Assembly: GCA_902526115.1 (NCBI GenBank)
Contig: CABZJV010000001.1
Span: 1 to 64,000 of the forward strand
Reading direction: 5' to 3'
Length of the DNA: 64,000 nt
Source of the DNA: an uncultured Pelagibacteraceae bacterium
Lineage (GTDB): Bacteria; Pseudomonadota; Alphaproteobacteria; Pelagibacterales; Pelagibacteraceae
A model generated the notes under the pieces. That model had not been told where the DNA came from, ran no database searches, and worked only from the letters and a program-made list of their open reading frames with translations. Below, in pieces: positions 9,377-17,229 of this stretch (the first letter of the stretch is position 1; every line of letters starts with the position of its first letter). The translations under genes and the position numbers were made by a program.

Positions 9377-10292
9377 TTTGAAAAAGAAAGTATTAATATT
9401 GTCAGGTGGAATTTCTAAAGAGAGATTAATTAGCCTTGATACTGGATTTCAAGTTGCAAAGGAATTAAAAAAAAATTTCTATAAAGTAAAGATTTCAGAG
9501 CCAAATAATAATTTAGAAAAGAATGTCAAAAAATTTAAGCCAGATGTAATATTTAATGCTTTACATGGTCAGTTTGGTGAAGATGGTTATATCCAAACTA
9601 TACTTGAAAGATTTCAAATACCTTACACACACTCAGGCGTAATTTCATCTGCAATAGCAATGGATAAAGAAATATCTAAAAAAATTTTTATTAAGCACAA
9701 AATAAATACTCCAAAATTTATTACATACTCATTCAAAAAAAAAAATAAAAACCTAATTAGTGAAATAAATAATAAATTAAAATTTCCAGTCGTAGTTAAG
9801 CCATTAAATGAAGGCTCGAGTGTAAATGTATTCATTTGTAATAAAAAAAATATATTCAAAATTTTAAATTCACTTAAAAATTATGAAAAAGTAATGATAG
9901 AAGAATTTATTGCTGGGCGAGAAATTCAAGTAGCTATTTTGGGGAAAAAAAAGTTAGGCGCAATTGAACTAAAACCAAAAAGAAAATTTTATGATTATCA
10001 AGCAAAGTATAATACTAATGCAAAGACTCAACACATTATTAAAATAAATCTTCCAAAAAAAAAGTTAAATGAAGTAATGGCAATGGCTTTTAAAGCTCAT
10101 AAAATAATTGGATGCAAAGGCGTTACAAGATCAGATTTTAAATATTATAAAAATAAATTTTATTTACTAGAAATAAATACTCAGCCTGGAATGACAAAAC
10201 TTTCATTAGTTCCAGAAATCGCAGCTCATTATAAAATGAGTTTCATAGAATTAATTGAATGGATTATAAATAATGCATCAACGAAAAGGTAA
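9348..10292 (+). CDS. ddl: D-alanine--D-alanine ligase
   Basis: Ddl makes the D-Ala-D-Ala dipeptide that MurF uses. ATP-grasp features are seen in order: LSGGISKERLISL at the N-terminus, NALHGQFGEDG, the KPLNEGSSVNV nucleotide loop, the EEFIAGREIQVAIL region, and the metal-binding LLEINTQPGMT near the C-terminus. The start is uncertain. The ATG at 9348 overlaps murB by 29 bases, while a TTG at 9378 lies just after the murB stop and starts right at the family's usual N-terminal KKVLILSGG strand. The longer form is listed. The protein overlaps ftsQ by 20 bases. Confidence 0.94.
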   Translation: MKQKLKFWNNLKKKVLILSGGISKERLISLDTGFQVAKELKKNFYKVKISEPNNNLEKNVKKFKPDVIFNALHGQFGEDGYIQTILERFQIPYTHSGVISSAIAMDKEISKKIFIKHKINTPKFITYSFKKKNKNLISEINNKLKFPVVVKPLNEGSSVNVFICNKKNIFKILNSLKNYEKVMIEEFIAGREIQVAILGKKKLGAIELKPKRKFYDYQAKYNTNAKTQHIIKINLPKKKLNEVMAMAFKAHKIIGCKGVTRSDFKYYKNKFYLLEINTQPGMTKLSLVPEIAAHYKMSFIELIEWIINNASTKR

Positions 10293-10944
10293 AAAAATTT
10301 TAATTTATTTGTTTGTTCTTATTTTTCTTGGCTCTATAAATAATACTGCATTAACAAAAATTAAATTCGAAAATATTAAAAATATCACTATTTCTGGGTT
10401 AAACGAAGACGAGAACTTAAATCTTTTGAACGATATTCAAGATCTGAATATAAAAAATATTTTTATTGTTAATAAAAATCAAATTTCTAATATAATAAAT
10501 TCTAATAGTTTAGTTGAAAAATATGAAATTATAAAAAAATATCCAAATTCCTTAGATATTAAAATTATCAAAACTAAATTTTTAGCTAAAATTAGAATAA
10601 ATGAAAAAATTTTTCTTGTAGGATCTAATGGTAAACTATCTGATACAAAATTTTCTAATAAAGAACTCCCGTATATTTTTGGTAAACCTAAAATTGATGA
10701 ATTTATCAAATTTACAGATATAATTCATCAATCTAAGTTTTCTCTTAATGAAATAGAAAATATTTATTTTTTTCCATCTAAAAGATGGGATCTGGAACTT
10801 AAAAATAAAATAACTTTAAAATTATCAAAAAATTTAACTCAATTTTCTTTAGATGAAGTTTTTGAAATTTTAAATGATAATAATTTTAATGATATAAAAG
10901 TTGTTGATGCAAGAGTTAAAAACCAAATTATTTTAAATGACTGA
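10273..10944 (+). CDS. ftsQ: Cell division protein FtsQ
   Basis: This is a bitopic inner membrane protein: a short basic N-terminus, one hydrophobic segment (about residues 8-28) and a periplasmic POTRA-like domain. The latter shows the family pattern of short strands and helices ending in EKYEIIKKYPNSLDIKI. FtsQ links the division ring to septal wall synthesis by binding FtsB and FtsL. Sequence similarity in this family is weak, so the call rests on topology, the POTRA-like pattern and the position between ddl and the FtsA-like gene. It is 223 residues, somewhat shorter than many homologues. Confidence 0.85.
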   Translation: MHQRKGKKILIYLFVLIFLGSINNTALTKIKFENIKNITISGLNEDENLNLLNDIQDLNIKNIFIVNKNQISNIINSNSLVEKYEIIKKYPNSLDIKIIKTKFLAKIRINEKIFLVGSNGKLSDTKFSNKELPYIFGKPKIDEFIKFTDIIHQSKFSLNEIENIYFFPSKRWDLELKNKITLKLSKNLTQFSLDEVFEILNDNNFNDIKVVDARVKNQIILND

Positions 10945-11641
10945 GGAATTAAACTTTGAGGCTTATTTAGTTATTTCTCAAAAAAAATATGAGATCCAAT
11001 TACTTGATAAAAAAAATTTAAAGAATATTTTTAAAGAACAAATTCTGGTTGAAAATTATGTAGATTTTATTGATTATAATTTATTAAGTAGTTTTCTTGA
11101 TAAAAATATTTTTAAAATTGAAAAATTAATAGGAAAATTTTTAAAAAATATCTTTGTGATAATTGAAAATAAAAAAGTATTAAATTCTTATCTTGGGATT
11201 AAAAAAAAAAATTATTTTACTTCTATCGATAAACAATACCTGGAGACCTCTTTAACCGAGCTTAAAGATATTTTTAAAGAAAATTACCAAAGCCATAAGA
11301 TTATGCATTTTATAATAAATAGATACACAATTGACGGGGTCAACTATAATTTATTTGACGGAGAAATTGATGGAGAAAGTATGCTTGTTGAAGTCAAATT
11401 TATTTCTATTCCAATCATACTGATGAAAGAAATCAGTCAAGTACTAGAAAAATACCAAATAAACGTAGATCGATTTTTTGATAGAAATTATATAAATAAT
11501 TTTTCAGAATTAGATTCATCAGATTTATCAATAGTAGCTTTCAATATTAAAAATGGTCAAAATCAGAACGAAATCGGACTGGTTACAAAAAACCCTAAAA
11601 TAAAAGGTTTTTTTGAAAAATTTTTTCAACTATTTAGTTAG
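10937..11641 (+). CDS. ftsA: Reduced FtsA-like cell division protein
   Basis: The gene sits exactly where ftsA is expected but encodes only 234 residues, against roughly 400 for FtsA. Residues about 60-185 follow the FtsA pattern: a strand-helix region (IEKLIGKFLKNIFVII, then SYLGIKKK), then a segment resembling the FtsA-specific 1C subdomain (RYTIDGVNYNLFDGEIDGES, then the helix before YQINVDRFF). A strand resembling the start of subdomain 2A (DLSIVAFNI) follows, after which the protein jumps to the C-terminus. The rest of 2A and 2B, including most of the ATP-binding pocket, is absent. The last 13 residues (IKGFFEKFFQLFS) would form an amphipathic helix like the FtsA membrane-targeting tail. 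It overlaps ftsQ by 8 bases. The identification is inference from weak similarity, position and architecture. Confidence 0.68.
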   Translation: MTEELNFEAYLVISQKKYEIQLLDKKNLKNIFKEQILVENYVDFIDYNLLSSFLDKNIFKIEKLIGKFLKNIFVIIENKKVLNSYLGIKKKNYFTSIDKQYLETSLTELKDIFKENYQSHKIMHFIINRYTIDGVNYNLFDGEIDGESMLVEVKFISIPIILMKEISQVLEKYQINVDRFFDRNYINNFSELDSSDLSIVAFNIKNGQNQNEIGLVTKNPKIKGFFEKFFQLFS

Positions 11642-11705
11642 TTTTGTCTTATCTGGTAATATTTGTTGTTTTTAAATATTCGAAGATACAAATTAAACGT
11701 ATCTG

Positions 11706-12626
11706 GTGTCTTACTTAACTCAAAAAACAATTAAAAATAATGTTAATTTTAGTGGTATTGCGCTTCACAGCGGTCTTAATGTGAATGTCTGCATAAAACC
11801 CGCTGATGCTAATTTTGGTGTAGTATTTAAAAGAGTAGATCTAAAAAAAAATAATGAAGTCTATCCAAATTTTCTAAATGTAACAAACACAACCTTAAAT
11901 ACCACTATTGAGAACCAATTCGGTGCAAAAGTTTCAACGATAGAACATCTTATGGGCGCATTATTTGGTCTAGGTATAGATAATGTTTTAATAGAAATTG
12001 ATAACGAAGAAGTTCCAATTTTAGATGGTTCAGCAAAAATGTTTATTGAAAAAATAATCAAAGCTGGAATAAAAGTGAGCGACACAGCAATTAAAATAAT
12101 TAAGATTAATAAAGAAATTCAATATTCGGAGGGTGATAGATTTATTTCGATTAAACCTTCAAACTTAAGTTTAGATATAGAATTTGAATTAAAATACCAA
12201 AATCCTATAATTGGAAATCAAAAAAATAAATATAAAATTTATGAAGACGATTTGACCGATGTGTACAACTCAAGAACATACTGTTTGTTTGAAGATATAG
12301 AATTAATCAAAAAAAATGGATTAGCTAAAGGAGGCAGTTTAGATAATGCAATAGTTGTTAAAGGTAAAGAGATTTTAAATTCAGAAGGATTAAGAAACGA
12401 GAAGGAATTTGTTAATCATAAGATATTAGATTGTATTGGAGATCTTTACACAACGGGATATAGAATAGTTGCTTCAGTGAAGTGTTCTCAAGGAGGCCAT
12501 TATCTTACAAACCAACTACTTAAAAAAGTTTTTGCTAAAAAAGAAAATTTTTCAATAATAGAAATTAAAGAAAAAAACCTTCCACATACATTAATTAATA
12601 AAAATTTACTGAAATCTATAGCCTAG
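11706..12626 (+). CDS. lpxC: UDP-3-O-acyl-N-acetylglucosamine deacetylase LpxC
   Basis: LpxC is the zinc hydrolase that commits UDP-acyl-GlcNAc to lipid A synthesis, so this organism makes lipopolysaccharide. The zinc and catalytic motifs are present: STIEHLMGALFGLGIDN (first zinc His), GGSLDNAIVV, EFVNHKILDCIGDL (His and Asp) and GGHYLTNQLL (catalytic His). The start is a GTG at 11706; the protein's second residue onward already matches the family N-terminus (SYLTQKTIKN) and no ATG is nearby. The 306-residue length is normal. In relatives ftsZ usually stands just upstream; here only 64 bases separate it from the FtsA-like gene. Confidence 0.96.
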   Translation: MSYLTQKTIKNNVNFSGIALHSGLNVNVCIKPADANFGVVFKRVDLKKNNEVYPNFLNVTNTTLNTTIENQFGAKVSTIEHLMGALFGLGIDNVLIEIDNEEVPILDGSAKMFIEKIIKAGIKVSDTAIKIIKINKEIQYSEGDRFISIKPSNLSLDIEFELKYQNPIIGNQKNKYKIYEDDLTDVYNSRTYCLFEDIELIKKNGLAKGGSLDNAIVVKGKEILNSEGLRNEKEFVNHKILDCIGDLYTTGYRIVASVKCSQGGHYLTNQLLKKVFAKKENFSIIEIKEKNLPHTLINKNLLKSIA

Positions 12627-12668
12627 ATTTAAAGAATTATTTCTCAAATATAAAATTAAAGAGTATAA

Positions 12669-13505
12669 ATGAACATGTCTATCAGAAGAATAATTTATGT
12701 TTTCATAATATTTATTTTTTGTTTATCTTGTACAAAAAAAATTGAAGAAAAATCTGTAATTAAAGAGACTAATTTAGAACTACAGATGATTGAAGCGTAT
12801 CAAGAAGGATTAGAAGAATTAAAAAAGGGTGATGCCATATTTGCAGCAAAAAAATTTAATGAAGCTGAAATCTTGTTTCCACAATCAGATGTAGCTCCAA
12901 GAGCAGCATTAATGGCAGGATATTCTTATTATACACAAAATTATTATGGAGACGCTATCGCAGAGTTGGAGAGATTTTTAAGAGTTTACCAAAATAATAA
13001 TGAAGTGCCTTACGCAAAATATTTGCTTGGTCTGTGTTATTATGAGCAAATTGTTGATGAAAGAAAAGATTTACAATCAATTGAAAATTCAAAAAAAATA
13101 TTTTCAGAACTTATTAAAGAATATCCAAATACAGAATTTGCAATCGATGCAGAATTTAAATTAAATTTAATTAATGATATTTTGGCTGCTAAAGAAATGT
13201 ATGTTGGAAGATATTATTTTGACCGTAAAAAATGGGTTGCGGCTATTAATAGATTTAAATATGTAATTAATGATTATGAAACAACTATTTATGTTCAAGA
13301 AGCTCTTCACAGATTAGTTGAGATTTACTATATTCTAGGACTTGAGAGTGAAGCAAAAAAATATGCAAATTTATTAGGTTATAATTATCAATCATCAGAA
13401 TGGTACGAAGTTTCTTATAGTGTTTTTGATAAAAATTATGAAAATAAAAATATTAAAAAAGAGGAAAATAGTATTTTAAAACGATTTAAATCTCTATTCG
13501 ATTGA
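12669..13505 (+). CDS. bamD: Outer membrane protein assembly lipoprotein BamD
   Basis: The N-terminus is a lipoprotein signal with lipobox LSCT (Cys near residue 22), followed by about 240 residues of tetratricopeptide-type helical repeats with the BamD/YfiO pattern (SDVAPRAALMAGYSYY, then the EVPYAKYLLGLCYYEQI repeat). BamD is an essential part of the BAM complex that inserts beta-barrel proteins in the outer membrane. An alternative ATG lies two codons downstream (12675). The lpxC-bamD order is typical for alphaproteobacteria, supporting the call. It ends one base before ligA. Confidence 0.93.
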   Translation: MNMSIRRIIYVFIIFIFCLSCTKKIEEKSVIKETNLELQMIEAYQEGLEELKKGDAIFAAKKFNEAEILFPQSDVAPRAALMAGYSYYTQNYYGDAIAELERFLRVYQNNNEVPYAKYLLGLCYYEQIVDERKDLQSIENSKKIFSELIKEYPNTEFAIDAEFKLNLINDILAAKEMYVGRYYFDRKKWVAAINRFKYVINDYETTIYVQEALHRLVEIYYILGLESEAKKYANLLGYNYQSSEWYEVSYSVFDKNYENKNIKKEENSILKRFKSLFD

Positions 13506-13506
13506 G

Positions 13507-15537
13507 ATGAAAAAAAAAGAAATTTATAAAAAATATAAAGAAAAAATTAATTTAATTACTAAATTTAATAAGTCTTACTTTGAAAAAAGTACACCTATCG
13601 TTTCAGATATAGAATATGATGAATTAAAAAAAGAAATTATTAACCTAGAGAAAGAATATAATTTTCTAAAATCAAAAAAATCTCCAGCTGAGACCGTAGG
13701 GTATAAACCATCAAAAAATTTTAAAAAAGCATTACATAAAACACCAATGCTGTCTTTAGCAAATGCCTTTTCAAAAGACGATTTAATCAATTTTGAAAAA
13801 AAAATAACAAATTTTTTATCAAAAAAAAATGATTACAAAATTTTTTACAGCGCCGAACCCAAAATTGACGGAATTTCGGCTTCATTAACATATAAAAAAG
13901 GAAATCTTATAAGAGGTTTGTCTAGGGGTGACGGTAAAGAAGGTGAGGACATAACTGGCAATTTAAATACAATTGAAGATATTCCAAAGACTATTCCATC
14001 AAGAGATTTTCCTGAAGAAATTGATATTAGGGGAGAAGTTTTTATCCAAAATAGTGATTTTGAAAAATTAAAAGATAAATTTGCAAATCCAAGAAATGCG
14101 GCTTCTGGTTCTTTAAGACAAAAAAATCCTGAAGATACTAAAAAAATTCCATTAAAATTTATCGCTTATACCTTTGGTTTTGAAAAAGGTTTAAAGGTAG
14201 ATAATCAATTTGATTATTTAAATAAATTGGGAGAGTGGGGATTTAAAACAAATCCATTAAACAAACTGATCAGTGGTGTTAAAAACTTAATAACAAATTA
14301 TGTCGATATTGAGAAAAAAAGAGCTAATCTAGACTTTGATATAGATGGAATTGTTTATAAAATAAATGATTTTGCTCTTCAAAAAAGATTAGGGAATGTT
14401 GCTAATGCTCCTAGATGGGCTATTGCACACAAATTCTCTTCAAATAAGGCTGTATCTGAAATTAAGGATATAGAAATCCAAATCGGAAGGACTGGTGCTT
14501 TAACTCCAGTTGCAAAAATTAAACCAATTAACATTGGTGGAGTGTTAGTATCTAATGCAACCCTACATAACGAGGATGAAATTAAAAGAAAAGATATTAG
14601 AATAGGTGATACAGTAACAGTAGAAAGGGCTGGAGATGTAATACCGCACATACTTTCTGTAGATTTTAAAAAAAGAAAAAAAAATGTCCAAAGATTTGTA
14701 TTTCCTGAAAAATGTCCATCATGTGGTTCAAAAACAATTAAAGAATTTAACTCTATTACTAGGAAAAAAGATGCTGTTAGAAGATGTTCTAGCGAGGGTT
14801 ATTTTTGTGAAAAAATATCTGTAGAAAAATTAAAGCATTTCGTCTCAAAGGAAGCTTTTAACATTGATGGTTTTGGAAAGAAAATTGTAGAGAATTTTTG
14901 GAAATTAAAATTAATTAAATTTCCACAAGATATTTTTAAATTAGATTATAATAAAATTCAGAAACTAGAGGGATGGGGAGAACTATCAGTAGAAAATTTA
15001 AAATATTCAATTAACGAAAAAAAAAAGATCTCATTAGAAAAATTAATATATGCTTTAGGTATTAGACACATAGGTTTAGAAAATGCAAAATTATTATCAA
15101 AGTACTTTACTTCGTTTCAAAACTTTAAAAATTTGTCCGTTACTAATAAATATAATGATTTACTAAATATTGATGGAATTGGAGAAACACAGGTTAATTC
15201 AATCAAAAATTTTTTTTCAGTTCCAAAAAATTTTGAAGTTTTAATTGAACTTGAAAAATTATTAACGATAAAAAAACCTATATTTGAAAAGAAAAATGGT
15301 TTATTAAAAGATAAGTTTTTTTTAGTAACAGGAAAATTATACAATTTAAGTCGAGCAGAAGTTAAATCACTAATAGAAGAAAATTCAGGCACCACTGTAA
15401 GTAGTGTTACAAAAAAATTAAATTATTTAATCACAGGTGAAAAACCAACCAAAAGAAAAGTAGAAAGTGCTAAAGCACTTAAAATTAAAATTATTAATCA
15501 AGATGAGTTTTTAAAAATGCTAAATAAAACTAGCTAA
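13507..15537 (+). CDS. ligA: NAD-dependent DNA ligase LigA
   Basis: LigA seals DNA nicks in replication and repair using NAD+. The adenylation domain contains the active-site lysine in EPKIDG (residue 119). It is followed by the OB fold (GRTGALTPVAKI), a four-cysteine zinc finger (CPSCGSK near 400, then C-x5-C), helix-hairpin-helix repeats (GIRHIGLENAK; NIDGIGETQVNSI) and a C-terminal BRCT domain (KDKFFLVTGKL). All domains are complete in 676 residues. Only one base separates it from bamD. Its 3' end overlaps the convergent aminopeptidase gene by 18 bases. Confidence 0.97.
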   Translation: MKKKEIYKKYKEKINLITKFNKSYFEKSTPIVSDIEYDELKKEIINLEKEYNFLKSKKSPAETVGYKPSKNFKKALHKTPMLSLANAFSKDDLINFEKKITNFLSKKNDYKIFYSAEPKIDGISASLTYKKGNLIRGLSRGDGKEGEDITGNLNTIEDIPKTIPSRDFPEEIDIRGEVFIQNSDFEKLKDKFANPRNAASGSLRQKNPEDTKKIPLKFIAYTFGFEKGLKVDNQFDYLNKLGEWGFKTNPLNKLISGVKNLITNYVDIEKKRANLDFDIDGIVYKINDFALQKRLGNVANAPRWAIAHKFSSNKAVSEIKDIEIQIGRTGALTPVAKIKPINIGGVLVSNATLHNEDEIKRKDIRIGDTVTVERAGDVIPHILSVDFKKRKKNVQRFVFPEKCPSCGSKTIKEFNSITRKKDAVRRCSSEGYFCEKISVEKLKHFVSKEAFNIDGFGKKIVENFWKLKLIKFPQDIFKLDYNKIQKLEGWGELSVENLKYSINEKKKISLEKLIYALGIRHIGLENAKLLSKYFTSFQNFKNLSVTNKYNDLLNIDGIGETQVNSIKNFFSVPKNFEVLIELEKLLTIKKPIFEKKNGLLKDKFFLVTGKLYNLSRAEVKSLIEENSGTTVSSVTKKLNYLITGEKPTKRKVESAKALKIKIINQDEFLKMLNKTS

Positions 15538-17229
15538 CCATTTTTTTTCACTTGAATTTAAATATTTTGAAATTTTAGAATAGACGTTCAAATGATATGT
15601 AAACAAATAGTTTTTTTCTAAATTGCTTAATAATTTAAAATTAATCATATCTTTTTCAATTGGAGCTAATGTCAGATTCTCAAAATATAATTTCTTATTT
15701 TGTTTTTTAACATACACTAAATTTTCTATACGAATCCCAAATTTATTTTTTTTGTAAAAACCTGGTTCATTACTTAAAATCATACCTTCTTTAATCTTAA
15801 CTTTATTTATCTTAGATATTGACTGTGGCCCCTCATGAACGTTAAGAAAAAAACCAACACCATGGCCAGTTCCGTGAGTATAGTCTAAATTACTCTTTTT
15901 CAGGAATTTTCTAGCTCTGATGTCAATTTTTTTTCCAATATTGTCTTTTTTTAAATTTGAGGTTGCCACAGCTATATGTCCTTTTAACACATTGGTGAAA
16001 ATATTTTTTATATCTTGGCTTTGTTTAGAGAAGCAAATAGTTCTGGTGACATCCGTTGTGCCATACTTATATTGACCCCCAGAGTCGCAGAGAAAGATAT
16101 CTTTTTTTCTTATAGTTCTACAATTATTTAATCTAGCTCGATAATGAACTATAGCACCATTTTTTCCAGATCCTGCAATCGTATCAAAACTAGGATAAAG
16201 ATAATTTCTGTTTTGCTTTCTAAATTTCTCCAATTTGTTTTGTGCCTGAACTTCGGTGATTGGTTTTTTGTTAATATTCTTCATCCAATATAAAAATTTA
16301 GTCAGAGCCACACCATCAGTCACATGTGATTTAATCATATTTTTTATTTCAGTTTTGTTTTTAATAGATTTAAAATAATAAATTGGGTCATCTTTTTTTC
16401 TAATTTTAAATTTTAATTTAATTAAATTTTCAAAATAAATTGAACAAGTATTTTCATCAATAATAAAACTCCCATTTTTAAATTTATGGATTTCTCTAAT
16501 ATCAATTATTTGATTAGAATTTATAATTTTTTGATAAATTAATTTTTTACATTTTGTTTTATTAGCAATTAAATAAATTCTTTTAGTCTTACTAACTATC
16601 AATCTCGAGTTTGGCATTGGTGTATTGGGACCATCTTTACCTCTTATATTAAGAGTCCAAGCTACATTTTCCGGGGCGCTAATGAAAAGATAATCTGAAT
16701 TATTTTTTATTAGATGTTTTGAAATTTTATTTAATTTAGAATTGCGACTTTCTCCTACAATATTTTTATCTAAATGAAAGAACGGATATTTATCATTGAT
16801 TTTAAATTTTTCTACTTGATCAACAAGATTCTCATTAATGAATTTAATGTGATTAAATTTTAAAAAAAACTTATTAATTTGTTTGTACGTAAATAGTTTT
16901 GGATCGATACCAAGTGTAAGGTTTTTAAATAAGCTACAATTACTTAATTTTTCATAACCTACTATTTTAAAATTCTTACCAGATTCAATTTGGCTTTGAA
17001 TAGTATATCTTCCATCTGTAAACAAATAATTTTTATTTTTTAATATGATCGCAACTCCAGCAGATCCACTAAAATTAGATATAACTTTAAGTCTATTTAG
17101 TCTGGAATATTCTGTAAAATATTCGTCATTTTTTGGAACAACATATCCATCTATTTTATATTGTTTAAATTTACTTCTTAAAATTTTAATTTTATTTATC
17201 ACTTTATTCTTTTTTGGTACCTTATCCAT
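15520..17229 (-). CDS. pepP: M24 Xaa-Pro aminopeptidase
   Basis: This is a cytoplasmic metallopeptidase removing N-terminal residues that precede proline. The creatinase-like N-terminal region (DGYVVPKNDEYFTEY; FTDGRYTIQ) is followed by a pita-bread M24 domain. All five metal ligands appear in order: Asp in CDSGGQY, Asp in GTTDVTRT, His in HGTGHGVG, Glu in SNEPGFY and Glu in GIRIENLV. At 569 residues it resembles the eukaryotic-type XPNPEP1 / long bacterial aminopeptidase P group with a C-terminal extension rather than the about 440-residue E. coli PepP; the gene symbol is therefore approximate. Its start overlaps the end of uvrD by 31 bases. Confidence 0.9.
   Translation of the reverse strand: MDKVPKKNKVINKIKILRSKFKQYKIDGYVVPKNDEYFTEYSRLNRLKVISNFSGSAGVAIILKNKNYLFTDGRYTIQSQIESGKNFKIVGYEKLSNCSLFKNLTLGIDPKLFTYKQINKFFLKFNHIKFINENLVDQVEKFKINDKYPFFHLDKNIVGESRNSKLNKISKHLIKNNSDYLFISAPENVAWTLNIRGKDGPNTPMPNSRLIVSKTKRIYLIANKTKCKKLIYQKIINSNQIIDIREIHKFKNGSFIIDENTCSIYFENLIKLKFKIRKKDDPIYYFKSIKNKTEIKNMIKSHVTDGVALTKFLYWMKNINKKPITEVQAQNKLEKFRKQNRNYLYPSFDTIAGSGKNGAIVHYRARLNNCRTIRKKDIFLCDSGGQYKYGTTDVTRTICFSKQSQDIKNIFTNVLKGHIAVATSNLKKDNIGKKIDIRARKFLKKSNLDYTHGTGHGVGFFLNVHEGPQSISKINKVKIKEGMILSNEPGFYKKNKFGIRIENLVYVKKQNKKLYFENLTLAPIEKDMINFKLLSNLEKNYLFTYHLNVYSKISKYLNSSEKKWLASFI

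Noticed and set aside
11650-11707. Direct repeat TATCTGGT at 11650 and 11700, flanking the spacer where ftsZ would be expected
   Set aside because: Eight-base repeats arise easily by chance; as a deletion scar it is untestable from one genome.
11706-11708. Non-ATG start of lpxC as a sign of a broken gene
   Set aside because: GTG is a normal alternative start and the protein is complete from its second residue.
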